Origin: Clavulina sp. PMI_390
Taxonomy: Eukaryota; Basidiomycota; Agaricomycetes; Cantharellales; Hydnaceae
Direction: 5' to 3'
NCBI GenBank assembly: GCA_015039315.1
Contig: WIDE01000110.1
Span: 1-64,000, forward strand
Length of the DNA stretch: 64,000 bases
Positions 47,167 to 58,963 of the stretch are shown piece after piece. The translations under genes were made by a program, and so were the position numbers. The notes beneath the pieces are model-generated. The model was given only the letters and a program-made list of their open reading frames with translations, was not told the origin of the DNA and did no database searches. Numbering within the stretch: the first letter of the stretch is position 1; each line of letters starts with the position of its first letter.

Positions 47167-49637
47167 ATGGCAACTGTAGGCTGTTTTGGAGGAATAATCG
47201 ATTCATTCAAGCGGAAGTCTCGTCCGCAACAAGTCCCTTCAGCACGGTCTTGGCCTCCGGTTCCCTCAGAGAAGGTGGATTCGCCCGTTGTCATTTTGTT
47301 GAAGCTTACTGAGAATGCTATGACATCAATATGTCAATAGAGCTCTAAATCACCATTTGGCTCCGGGTCATGTTCGTGCTCTATGGAGCCTCCCAGTGTT
47401 TCGGCCGAGAACTGGGATGGCCCCCCTGAATACACTCCAACTGTTCAAATTGCGTCTGATGACGAAGGACTCAGAGCTATCGAGGATTCGATCGATTCTC
47501 TGGACGCAGAACTTCGAGAACTTAGCTTGGATATTCATGGTAATGTTAAAGTGTCCTTCAGGTCTGACTTCTCTGTTGACAATCACATTATATTCTAGAC
47601 CATCCTGAGCTGGGGTTCCAAGAAAAGTAAGCCATGTTGAGAACCTTTGAATTCCTGATGTGTACGAGACTTACCCCCAATATCCAAGACATGCTCACGA
47701 CGTTCTCACCAAGTTTATGTCCGACCATGGCTTCTCTGTCACTCCACACTGTGTACGAGACTTACCCCCAATATCCAAGACATGCTCACGACGTTCTCAC
47801 CAAGTTTATGTCCGACCATGGCTTCTCTGTCACTCCACACTATCTTGGCCTAGACACTGCTTGGCGAGCAACCTGGTCACAGGGATCTGGTGGCCGTACT
47901 ATTGGCTTTAACAGCGAAATGGACGCTCTCCCTGGCATCGGGCATGCGTGCGGGCATAATCTCATTGCGATAGGAGGTGTCGCTGGCGCTTTAGGTGTCA
48001 AAGCTGCGTTGGAGAAGACTGGTACCTCAGGTACTGTGATCTTACTCGGAACACCCGGTAAGTCACTTTGTGTGGAGGAGACGCTACCAGTAGATCCAAA
48101 ATGGCTTCGCTCACTACGGCTTTCTCTTTGGTGCACTAGCTGAGGAAGGTGGAAATGGCAAAATCTACCTCATTAACCAAGGCGCGTATAAGCCGATGCA
48201 TGCTTGTTTGATGTGCGCCATATTTCGATTTATATCTTGCCGTGTCCATTGCCGTCTAGCTGCTAAGGTTGGCTCATTTGCTAGGATGCATCCGGCTCCG
48301 GGTCCAAGGCACTCGTTTGGTACTGGTCCATCGCGTGCTATCCAGAAATTCACTGTGGAGTATTTCGGCCACACGCAAGTACCCTTTCAATTTCGTCTCC
48401 AAGTTGTTGTTTCTAACTCGCTTTGGTCGTTCCAGTGCGCATGCCTCCGCTGCTCCTTGGGAGGCAAAGAATGCTCTGGATGCTGCCGTCCTCGCATACT
48501 CGTCTATCTCCGTTCTCCGCCAACAGATCAAAGTTAGTGTTACTGCGTCCAGCTGTTTTCACAAGCACTGGCATCCTCACCCATAGCGTGTAGCCAGACC
48601 ATCGTACTCATGGTATCATCGAAGGGAAAGATTGGGCCCCCAATGGTGAGACACTCAAGCGTGCCTTTTGAACCCCGTATTGAAGCCGTCCGGCCTCTGT
48701 GCAGTTATCCCTGATTACGCCCGTTTGCAATGGCTTGTCCGAGCTCCATCAGCTGAAGAGGTGGCTGTTTTGGCTGAGCGTGTAACCAAGTGCTTCGAGT
48801 GAGTGGCTGCATTCAGCGGGCGTCTTGAGACCCGTTCATTCAATTTTCCTTGTTCAGGGCGGCAGCAGTTGCCACCGGCACCGAGATCAAGATTACCTCC
48901 CCGAAAGAGTTTGTTTTCGACCTCAGGCAGAACCGTGCTCTAGGTCTGTCATGTCTCATTCTTAAACCCTTGTCTTTTTGCGCTGATGCAGAGAAAACTA
49001 TTCTAGCTGAAGACTTTGGTGAGGCCGTGAGTCGTTATGGAATGACTGACTTAAAATACGAAGGCGCAGTCGGTGGCTCTACGGATTTCGTACGTAAAGT
49101 TCTTCTATTCGTACAATCTATGTCTCACTGTTACATCGCGCGATCGACGTAGGGTAATGTTACATACGGTATGTGTTTACGTGAGCGCAGCGATTCTGGG
49201 GATCTGGGTTGATCTCCATGCCACAAATTGTTCTTCAATAGAACTTCCCTCGCTCCACCCCGCATTCGGTCAGTCTCATGGCGACTTTCTTGGCTGTGGA
49301 CTCGTCCTCACCCTTGATTTTCATTGTTTTGGGCCCTTGTCCCTGCCTTCCATTGCCTTGGTCTGGCCCGCTCTTGCACTGCAGCCATACCAACCGTTCC
49401 CAATGGAGGGAACCACACCGTCGCGTTCACGAACGCCGCCCGCAATCTTCGCGCACACGCAATCACGCTCGTGATGGCCAAAGGACTGGCCACCTCTGGG
49501 TTGCGAATCATTACTGATGATGCATTCTATGCAAAGGTGCGTCTGGCCGTTTGTTCGAAACTACGTTACAGATTTTCTCACACCTCGAGATGAGATAGGT
49601 TAAGAAAACTTACGATGATGAGTTTGGGAAGAAATGA
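47167..49637 (+). CDS. M20-family metallopeptidase (PM20D2-like), tandem copy 1, with an internal 91-bp duplication
   Basis: The ATG at 47167 begins [32 protein letters not shown] at 47383 is an alternative start. Exons carry [67 protein letters not shown] (metal-binding Asp and His), VILLGTP joined to [24 protein letters not shown] joined to [20 protein letters not shown] and the C-terminal [20 protein letters not shown]. By family it hydrolyses amide bonds in small dipeptide-like or N-acyl amino acids using two zinc ions. A GC-AG intron lies at 48375-48435. A 91-bp tandem duplication repeats one 3' splice site: using the distal acceptor (47779) keeps the frame, using the proximal one (47688) leads to a stop at 47909. 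Stop TGA is at 49635-49637. Confidence 0.82.
47660..47841 (+). repeat. Perfect 91-bp tandem duplication spanning a 3' splice site
   Basis: Units 47660-47750 and 47751-47841 look identical by eye. Each contains the end of an intron (CCAATATCCAAG) and the start of the following exon. The M20 paralogue at 51257 has only one copy of this segment (acceptor at 51776). 91 is not a multiple of three. Confidence 0.9.
48375..48435 (+). other. GC-AG intron of M20 copy 1
   Basis: The donor GCAAGT follows FGHT(AC), and the acceptor TTCCAG restores [12 protein letters not shown] donor four bases later would break the frame of this conserved motif. Copy 2 has the same intron at 52370-52428. Confidence 0.75.
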
Positions 49638-51183
49638 CTTTCTAGTTCTCAGCGGACTGGGTTCTAGGCGGCTGCGACAGCCCGCACGACAATCCCTCGT
49701 GCTTTGCGGCTTGTGTAACACAGACGAGAATTATACCACAATGCGATTTACTGACGGCCTTCAGTGCCACTAGGAAAAACTGGAATATATCTCGCTCGAA
49801 ACGCTTGTCTTCCATGGCCCAGTCTCGCAATAATGTAACAAGAAAATTGCTATGCAACCGATGAAGGGCTGTCCTTCTTTGCCACTCTTGATGGTCGTCG
49901 CCTAATTTGGATTTGTCATGCAACTGACAGTTTAGCTTGGCACCTTACCACCCTCTGAGTGAATTTGCCTCATGTTGACCTTGCACTTCAAAACACTTTC
50001 ATTAGAAATAGAGTTGGATCTCAGGCGAGAAAGTGAAAGGGATGCTCGTCCGTTGTTGACGCCCTTCTTCGCACCTTGGTCTACGTTAGTCACGGGCAAA
50101 AGCAAAGAATCTCGGCTCTCTGCGCGCTTCTCCCGTAGTGACGCTATTATAGACCGACGCTTGTCTCCCGCTCCCGACAGACTTCTGCTTCTCCCTACCC
50201 CACTGTTACTAGGGTCTCCCAGCTGGGAACGGAGCTGCGAGACTTTTTGCTCCACATACCGGTGTGTCTCGAACGAGGACATCAGAGCCACTCATCTACC
50301 GCCTCGGGTAGTAGTGTAGTCCTCTAACAGCCACCTCAGTGGCATGATTCTACCCGCTGCAACATTACCGGCTGCTTCATCAGCAGAAGGCGCTCAGCCC
50401 ATACTGTCACAATTACATCTTTCGCGTCACTTTGTCAAACTTCATCATTTTATCACCCCTACAAGTACTAGCGAAACTACCCAACCATGGCTCCACTCCC
50501 CTACTCCATCATCTTGCCAACAAGAAATGTAGCTGCCCCAATTGTTGCCCTCATGTACCGGTCATAACTACCAGCCAGCCACCCCACCTACCGCTCCTCC
50601 TCCTCCAGCCCGATCTCCCATTATAACTATTGGAAGAGCGCGCCGCGGCGGCACCTGGTGGTAGAACTCTTTCAGCAGTCATTACTGCAGATGCAGGTTG
50701 ACGGCCGGTTGAGCAGGGTGCAACACCTTCATAGAAATGATTGAGAAGAAGTGGCGAGACGAACGTCCTGGAATGGAATTAGGGCCGCCGATTGCGTGCT
50801 TGCAGGGGCAGCGTCGGTTGGTTGCTTCTTGTGATTCCATTTCGATCACTATAAACCTCGTGCTATATTTGGGGAAGGCCGTTTAGGCTGGCACTTTAGC
50901 AAAGGCTCGCCACACCTTGCACCATCCCCAAATTTGGCCTCATACATGACCAAGAGGTTATCTTCTGGTTCGTAGCTTGAGGTCAAAGGTGAAACCGTTT
51001 TCAGAGAGAGTGGCGAGTCCAGCCGAGCAGATGAACAAAACCTATGGGGCGGCGAAGAGGTGGGCTGGAACAAATACAAACGACGATTTTTACAGTTGTG
51101 GTGAGGACTGGGACAGTAATCTAATGGTATTTCAAGGGCCACAAAATATCATGCCTCCTTCAGAAAAGTGAGGATTGATGGCC
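49638..51183. other. Spacer between duplicated M20 units
   Basis: To about 50260 it belongs to the duplicated unit. The rest is unique sequence without a supported gene apart from the possible fragment noted at 49932-50291. Confidence 0.5.
49932..50291 (-). other. Possible gene fragment downstream of M20 copy 1 (119 codons)
   Basis: The minus-strand frame reads MALMSSFETHRYVEQKVSQL followed by Ser/Arg-rich sequence (RRSIIASLREKRAESRD). It looks more protein-like than other open frames nearby, but no domain is recognisable. The matching stretch in the second duplicated unit (about 53950-54265) is disrupted by small indels, for example an extra GC in a GCGCGC run. It may be a remnant of an older gene or chance. 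Confidence 0.25.
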
Positions 51184-54100
51184 GTGACAGAGTGACCCTT
51201 TCCACGCTTGACACCGAGGTCACACGAGTCTCGGCTTTCGAAACACGGTAACCACCATGGCAACTGTAGGCTGTTTTGGCGGTATAATCGACTCGTTCAA
51301 GAAGAAGCCTCGTCCTCAGCAGCTTCCCTCTGCACCGTCTCCTGCTCAGGTTTCTCCAGAGAAGGTGGATTCGCCACTTGCCATATTGTTGAAGCTTACT
51401 GAGAACATTATGATATCAACATGTTGTTAGAGCTCTAAATCGCTATTCGGCTCTGGGTCATGTTCGTGCTCGATGGAGCCCCCCAGTACTTCAGCCGAGA
51501 ACTGGGATGATCTTCCTAAATACACTCCAACTGTTCAAAATGTGGCTGACGACGAAGGCCTCAAAGCTATTGAGACTTCGATTGATTCTCTGGATGCAGA
51601 ACTCCGAGAACTTAGCTTGGATATTCATGGTACTGTTAGGGTGTTCTTCAGGTTCGATTTTATGTTGACCATCACATCATATTCCAGACCATCCGGAACT
51701 TGGGTTCCAAGAAAAGTAAGCAACTGGATGGCCTTTTGGTTTCTGATACCTACGAGTCTTACCTCCAATATCTAAGGCATGCTCACGACGTCCTCACCAA
51801 GTTTATGTCTGACCATGGCTTCTCTGTCACTCCACACTATCTTGGCCTCGAAACTGCGTGGCGAGCGACCTGGTCACAGGGATCTGGGGGCCGTACCATT
51901 GGCTTCAACAGCGAAATGGACGCTCTCCCTGGCATCGGGCATGCGTGCGGGCACAATCTCATTGCAATAGGAGGTGTCGCCGGCGCTTTAGGTGTCAAAG
52001 CTGCGTTGGAGAAGACTGGTACCCCAGGTACTGTGATCTTGCTGGGAACACCGGGTAAATCGCTTTTTGTGAATACAGGCTGGTCGTGAACTCAAAGAGA
52101 TTTCGCTCATTATGGTTCTCTCTCCGATGTAGCTGAAGAAGGTGGATACGGTAAAGTCCACCTCATAGAACGGGGCGCGTATAAGCCAATGCATGCTTGT
52201 TTGATGTGAGCCATGTCTGAACTGTCTCGCACGGTGTCCATGGCTGTCTAACTCTTGCCGGAACTGGCTAATTAACCAGGATGCATCCCGCTCCAGGCCC
52301 AAAGCACTCGTTTGGCACTGGTCCATCGCGTGCTATTCAGATGTTCACCGTCGAATATTTCGGCCATACGCAAGTACCCTTCTCCCCCCTTGCAAGTCAC
52401 CGTCCCTAACACTTTTAAGTCGCTCCAGTGCACACGCCTCTGCAGCTCCTTGGGAGGCAAAGAATGCACTTGATGCTGCTGTTCTCGCATATTCGTCTAT
52501 CTCCGTTCTCCGCCAACAAATCAAGGTCGATACTACCATTTTCTACCGTTTGTACAGGCACTAATATCCTTCGCCACAACATATAGCCGGATCATCGTAC
52601 TCATGGCATCATTGAAGGGAAAGATTGGGCCCCCAATGGTTAGACTGTCAAGCATGTCCTTTCATCCCCATATTGAGCCCGTCCGGCCTTTACGCAGTCA
52701 TCCCAGATTACGCTCGTTTGTGGTGGATTGTCCGAGCCCCAACAGCTGCAGAGGTAGTTATTTTGGGTGAGCGTGTAACCAAGTGCTTCGAGTAAGTGGC
52801 CTCATTCAGCGGGCTTCCTGAGACCTGTTCATACAATTCGTTGTGTTGTTCAGAGCGGCAGCGGTCGCCACCGGTACCGAGATCAAGATTACCTCCCCAA
52901 AAGTGTTTGGTTTTGATCTCAGGCAGAATCGGGCTCTAGGTATGCCAAGTCTCACTCTGGATTCCCGGTCTATTTGCGCTGAAATGGAGCGCCTTGCTTC
53001 TAGCTGAAGATTTTGGCGAGGTTATGAGTCGTTATGGAATGAGTGACCTAAAATACGAAGGCGCAGTTGGTGGCTCCACAGATTTCGTACGTGAATATTT
53101 TCTATTTGTGCAATCTACGTCTCACAGTTACATCGCACGATCGACGCAGGGTAATGTTACATACGGTACGTGTTTGCCAGAAGACGACAATGTTAGGGAT
53201 CTGAGTTGATCTTCATGCCACAAATTGTTCCTCAATAGAGCTTCCCTCGCTCCACCCCGCATTCGGTCAGTCTCATAGCGACTTTCTAGACTCTGGGCAT
53301 ATCCTCACCCTTGATTTTCATTGTTTTGGATCGTTGTCCCTGCCTTCCACTGTCCTGGTCTGCAGCTATACCAACCGTTCCCAACGGAGGGAATCACACC
53401 GCTGCGTTCACGAACGCCGCCCGCAATCCTCGCGCACACGCCATCACGCTGGTGATGGCCAAAGGACTGGCCACCTCTGGGTTGCGAATCATCACTGACG
53501 ATGCATTCTATGCAAAGGTCTGTTGGGCCGTTTGTTTTAGCCTGTGTCACGGATTTTCTCACACCTCGCGATGAGACAGGTCAAGAAAACGTATGATGAG
53601 GAGTTTGAGAAGAAGTGATTTTCTGGTTCTGAGCGGACTGGGCTCTAGGTGACCGCAACGACCCGCATGACAGCCCTTCGTACTTCCAGGCTTCTGTGGC
53701 ACTAACAGGAACTTCACGACGGAACGATTTGATAACGGCCTTGACTGCTATTAACTTCGAAAAAAAAACTGGGATATATCTTGTTTGAGGGTTTTCTGTT
53801 CTATGACTTAGTCTGGTGTCAATGTAGCAAGAAAAGTGCGACGCGATCGCTGAAGGGTCCTCCTTATTTGCCACTCTTGATGGCCGTTTCCCAAATTTGG
53901 ATCTGTCATGTGACTGACGTTTGGCTTGGCATTTTCCCACCCTCTCAGTGAATTTGCCTAATTTTTCAGATCTTCCTCCTCAGGACGCTTTCATAAGAAA
54001 TAGAGTCAGAACTAAGGCGAAAAAGTGGAGAGGATGCACGTCCGTTGTTAACGTCCTTGTTCGGCAACTGCGCATCCTGGTCTGTGTCAGTCACAGGCAC

Positions 54101-54265
54101 AAGCAGAGAATCTCAGATCTCTGCGCGCGCTTCTCCCCTAGCGACGCTCTCACATACTGACACTTGTCTCCCACTCCACGGTGGACTTCCGCTCCTCCCT
54201 ATCTAGATTTTAACAAATTTCCCTGCCGGAAACGGCAGTGCGAGGTTTTTGAGCGCTTATTTACC
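51184..54265 (+). repeat. Segmental tandem duplication, unit 2
   Basis: Direct-repeat partner of 47095-50260. Similarity begins at GTGACAGAGTGAC upstream of the ATG and fades in the T-rich sequence around 54265. This unit lacks the 91-bp internal duplication. Confidence 0.75.
51257..53618 (+). CDS. M20-family metallopeptidase (PM20D2-like), tandem copy 2
   Basis: The ATG at 51257 begins [20 protein letters not shown]. The exon order is that of copy 1: [27 protein letters not shown], an ordinary 61-nt intron (51716-51776), [107 protein letters not shown], and a C-terminal exon ([20 protein letters not shown]) ending TGA 53616-53618. Metal-site residues in MDALP and HACGH are kept. No disabling lesion was seen, so both copies may be active. 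By family it is a cytosolic dinuclear-zinc hydrolase of small amides or unusual dipeptides; substrate unknown. The first intron has a weak donor, so the extreme N-terminus is uncertain. Confidence 0.85.
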
Positions 54266-55291
54266 TCCAGATGTCGCCGACGGCGATGGAAGGCGGCCTC
54301 GTGCATTTTCAGTCTGTCAAATTAGCATCATGCGGCTGTAAAGGGAACACCTGAAGGCAACACTTCTCGGGTCGCCTGAGACGATCTATCCTGTCCTCTC
54401 ACCCAAGTCGGGTGACTTGTTGGCGCTCCTATACAATTGGGGAATCAATAACCTTCGTGGGAAACCTAGATGTATTTCATGGTTTCTGTTGGGAAACTTT
54501 CTCTCCTGATCCTCTGAACCCTTGACAATGAGATAACACATGATTCAAGATACACTGCTGCAAAGATGGGCTAATTTTTGCACCTGATCGCTGGTTGAGC
54601 GCCTGAAACAACGCCCCACACCTTCCAGGCGCGCCGTTCATCTGATAAGTTCACACTTGGTCTCCCCTTTGTATCTCTGTGCTGGATTTTCTGATTGATG
54701 AATGGACATCCACTTCGCTACAGGTTCTATCTGACTCAATCCCCCGCTCCTGACGCCACTTCAAGCTCCAACTTTGCCTTGGCGTGGCATTAATATAACT
54801 TCCCCACAGACCATCTCGATCACCCAACCACGGGTTCGGTACGGGTAAGCTCGACCGAGTCGACCGCCGGCCTTTCCCCGCTGTCTCTCTTCCCCCGCTC
54901 TACTTTCCTCGAGTTGCTGAGGCATCTGGGGCCGGTTCTTGTCTGAATATCTTCTGATTCATGGCCGTTGACGTTTGTATTTGGTTCTCAAGAGAGCTGT
55001 CGGTCTCCTCACATCGCTATGCGCCCTTCCAGCTCCTCGGGATTTCCAAGGCTTGAATTGAGATTCTTAAAGGAGCTACATGCACACGCAGGGACAGCAT
55101 TTTGCAATGATTCGCTATCAAAACCGACCAATTGGAGCTTCTATCAACTAAATCCAATCCAACTGCTATAAAGAGGTGCTCCCTCAAGATTTCTTTCTCC
55201 ATTATCGCAACGCTCCCCCAAGCTTGAAAAACTTCACCCACTGTCCTTGTCGCTCTCTTCCAAAATAGCCACTCACTTTCCTTACACCGAA
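53619..55291. other. Intergenic region upstream of ATO transporter 1
   Basis: To about 54265 it is the tail of the duplicated M20 unit. The rest is probably promoter sequence of the next gene, with one exact GATAAG at 54644-54649. No gene is supported. Confidence 0.5.
55167..55173 (+). promoter_or_regulatory. Possible TATA box of ATO transporter 1
   Basis: TATAAAG lies about 125 bp upstream of the ATG at 55292, and the intervening sequence is C/T-rich as in many fungal leaders. It is identified by motif only. Confidence 0.4.
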
Positions 55292-56966
55292 ATGACTACC
55301 TACCCTCCCATGTCTACCGCTGACCTCGAGAAGAACGTCCCCCACGGCCCTGGGCCGGTCGGGAACGCTGTGGGTATTTTTATCAAAGTTTTCCATATCT
55401 CAACGTACTCATCAAGCACCCATACCTTACTGCTTGTTATCCCGCCGTGTCTCAATGGATCGCCATTGATAGATTGGCTACGATGGCGGCCGCTCTCCGT
55501 ACGCCGCTTCTTCTGCCTCCCTCCTTCGCCCCTCTGTTGAATCCCAAAACCACCCTCGCGGTGAACGCAGGTACCTGCGCACAATTGCGAACCCTGCCCC
55601 TCTAGGCATCTTCTCCTTCGCCTCCACCACCCTCATGCTCTCTCTTATTAACGTCAACTGCCGTGATGTTACCGAGGTAAGTCAAATTTTCCGGGATGGT
55701 GTTTACTTCCTCCCACCAGCACAGCCCTTTGGTGCTGTTATTTGGGAGCGTGGAACCGCAATGCTGATTACCCTTGTTCTGCGTTCTATAATTTCATGCT
55801 TTATCCGGCATAGCCCAACGTCGTTGTTGGTATGGCCATTGCTTGCGGTGGTCTTGCCCAGCTCCTCGCCGGTCAATGGGAGTTTGTCACTGGTATGTTA
55901 TTCTATTTGTCACGTGTGCGTGTGGGCATTTGCACACAGGCGCTGACATTCCATGGATACGCCCGCCAATTTGCTTGTGTATATCTATTTTAGGCAACAC
56001 CTTTGGTGCCACTGCCTTCTCGTCCTACGGCGCCTTCTGGATCAGCTACGCCTGCATCTTGATTCCTGGCACTGGGTAAGTTGCTAAGCGACTACGCATC
56101 TCAAGCTCTGGAACGATTGCCTAATCTTCTGTGGGGATGTGTGTCATGTCCTTCAGCATCATCGATGGTTACAAGGATGCTACCGGAACCTTGCTCGCCG
56201 CTGACCTCGACAACGCGCTCGGATTCTTCCTGCTCGTCTGGATGATCTTCACCTTCGTGCGTCTTTCAACTGACCGAGAAGAGATGCGCCAAGCGTTACT
56301 GACTTCCCCATCTACGCGCTGCAAATCATCGCTGCTCAACAGATCATGTGGTTGGGCTCTCTTCGCTCCAACGTTGCCACCTCCTCGCTGTTCTTCTTCC
56401 TATTCATCACGTTCATGTTCCTCATGCTCGGCAAGTTCAAGAGCTCTGTCAACTGGACCAAGGCTGGTGGCTCGATGGGTATTCTCACGGCCGCCAACGC
56501 TTACTACGTCGCCGCATCCGGAATCGTCTCTGCGTCGTCCTCGTGCGTATTGTTTCATTATTTTACTGCCTTCTTTATGCCTCTCTCTTCTCCTGGAGGG
56601 CGAGGTAAAATACCGGACCCGATTGACTGACTCAAATCGCTCTTCTTTTTTTCTCTTCTAAATGATTCACCCATTTCGTGAATGCGCACGCCTCGGTCGT
56701 TTATAATCATTGCCTTGGCTGTCGGTGGTCATCTCGGCGTGCATATATCACGTCTTCGTATTATTGACATCGACACGCCCATAAAAACGCCACTCTGCCG
56801 CCGCCCCGTTTCTTCGGTGCCTCTCATTTCCTCGTCCCATGGTTACTTCCGCACACACTTGCTATCTCCTCGGGTCTTCGCTGCTCGCCTGCGCTGCTTC
56901 AATTCTTGGTTCATGTTCTTCAGATACATCTCCCTGCCTGTGGGTGATCTGCCCAAGGCGTACTAA
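55292..56966 (+). CDS. GPR1/FUN34/YaaH-type acetate transporter (ATO family), paralogue 1
   Basis: The ATG at 55292 starts MTTYPPMSTADLEKNVPHGP. Exons joined across short introns give IGYDGGRSP, RYLRTIANPAPLGIFSFAST (the NPAPLG family signature), PNVVVGMAIACGGLAQLLAG, QWEFVTG, NTFGATAFSSYGAFWISYAC, ADLDNALGFFLLVWMIFTF, IMWLGSLRSNVATSSLFFFL, AGGSMGILTAANAYYVAASG, and a last exon YISLPVGDLPKAY ending TAA 56964-56966. Six hydrophobic helices are expected. Family members carry acetate (with protons) or are linked to ammonium export across the plasma membrane. A second paralogue lies about 2 kb downstream in the same orientation. Confidence 0.9.
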
Positions 56967-58963
56967 GCTCCCCAGCGCCGCATCGTTGTGTTCCTTGTCT
57001 CGATGGGTGAGTATTTTCATCGTGAATTTTTTTTGACGTGCTGCTGCGCGTCGAGGAGAGTCCGTATTGATCGATGTGTCTTGCCAATTTCCAATTCGCT
57101 CCTCCTGGTCCCAAAAACTTTAACCTTATCACACTGGCTCATCAATCTACGCCGCATCGCCATGCCTCCGCCCTCTTTTCCCGCCGTCTCGGAAACGTGG
57201 GGCTCCAAAAAAAATCTGTCTGCGCTCTGCGCCTGCGGCAACTGCTTTGGTCATCAGCGCTCCTTCCTGCTTTGTACTATACGTTAATTTGTGATGTGTG
57301 TGTGTCCGTACGTGTGCGCGCGCCCATCGTCCTCTCTTTCCGCCGTCACTCTCTCTTGTCATATCTTGCTCCTTTTTGCCTTGTCCTCCTAGCCCGCTGT
57401 GCATTACCTTACCAGCCGCGCTGTTGAACCGTGATGTCTAGTACATGAACACTATTCTGGGTTGTTCCTTAAATTATGATATCTGTTTTTCTTGTCTTGG
57501 CTTCTCCTTTTCTCTCCATCTCCTGATGTGAGTCCGAGTCCGAGGGTGTGTTTCTCGAATCTGAGTGCGTGACCATCCTGGATTTGCAAAACGTGAAAAG
57601 TCGTGGTGTGCCTTTCTATGAACATGTGATTGATGTGCAAGGGAGGGTATCGTCTTGGCGTGAACCAGTGTGTGATTCGAGATTTGAGAAAGAAAGATAG
57701 TTGTACGTCTGTGAGATTTGACGGTGATTATGCACATCAGCATCATGGGAGCGAGCAGAGAGAGCATCACCAAGGCTGCGCAACACCCCACACTCCGCCA
57801 CCACGCACATCAACTCACTAGTACGTACACGAACGTTGCTCACTCTTTTGTAAATCGCCGTCAAATATCTGCTCCAGCGCCAAGGTAGAATGCATGTACG
57901 TAAGATACGGAGGTGTGCCTACGGGCGCTGACTGCGGGCACTTCTCCCCATCCCATGTATCCATCCCATCAGCGTTCCAATACTCGGGAGCACTCCTGCG
58001 CTTCCAGCCTAGCTGAAGAAGAATCAGACCACTTTCCTTTTTCTTTAGACTTGGCATTTGCAAAAGAAACGGCCAGGAATACGCGCTGAAACTCCCGCCA
58101 AGGAGAGAAGCAGAGCCCAGGGTTGCAAAGGCGAAGCATACCATGCCGAGGAACGAGGACCAATGAATGGCGAATCATTCCTGAACTTGATGGGTCATTT
58201 CCAAATTGCACATCAATGAATCTCGACAGGAGGAGATCTCATTCCGTCTCAAGGCATTTGTTTATGATTTTTGATTGTTTTTTTTGGGCCTAATTTGGCG
58301 CCCACATCGGGCGGAGATAGGGCACTGGCCGACGAACAGAAAAGAAAGGGCGTGGTCAAGTTAGATTCTTGTTTTGTTTTTTTGCAATAATGCCACGCAG
58401 GGTAGTGAGGGAAGCCACTGATGGTACGATGGTAACTGCTGCACAGTGACAAGTCCGGGCCTTGGTGATGGCCCCCCACAAAGGGCACACGGGGCCGAGG
58501 GCTGTTCTCCTGTTCTCTCGCTCGGAGAATGGCCAAGGGCTCCAGAGAGGTGGAAGCGGTAGGGGGCTCTCTGACTAGGAAAAGAAATCGCTATAGTTAT
58601 TCCTAGTGGAGGTGGAGAGCATCGGGTGGGCTCGCTCCGCGACTGTTGTGCAGGGGGAGTTCGGGAGCGATAGGGATGGGCATTTGACCTGCTCAAGTGA
58701 ATGCAGGGAGGATCGTTTGTAAAGAAAAAGTCTCAGTTGCTCCTCCACTCTACAGAGAACACGGGGGGGAGCGAGGTCTTATGACAGCCACAATCCAATT
58801 CAGTTACTAGTGGCTTACATTAGCACTTCATTCCCCAGCTACCCCCGCACCTATATTAGACGACTTTTTCGAAGCCTTTCATCCCTCACCCCTCCGTCTT
58901 CCCCTTCACTTGACCTTTTGCGTCGTCGTCGTCACTTCCAGTACTTCACATCCACGCGTCGCA
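56967..58963. other. Intergenic region between the two ATO genes
   Basis: T- and GT-rich sequence with a TG/CG-rich simple stretch around 57291-57323. No supported gene; frames near 57000-58700 on both strands show no family feature. Confidence 0.5.

Larger units (their letters stand above)
47095..50260 (+). repeat. Segmental tandem duplication, unit 1
   Basis: The unit starts about 70 bp before the M20 ATG and continues about 620 bp past its stop, with clear similarity to 51184-54265. The offset between units is about 4.09 kb. Boundaries are approximate, judged by eye. Confidence 0.75.

Noticed and set aside
47634..47750. M20 copy 1 as a simple pseudogene because of the frame-shifting duplication
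   Set aside because: The distal acceptor at 47779 removes the first copy of the repeat with the intron and restores the exact protein, so the gene may be functional.
57291..57323. TG/CG-rich run as a possible Z-DNA or regulatory element
   Set aside because: Short, imperfect and in a spacer without other signals; simple-sequence noise is as likely.
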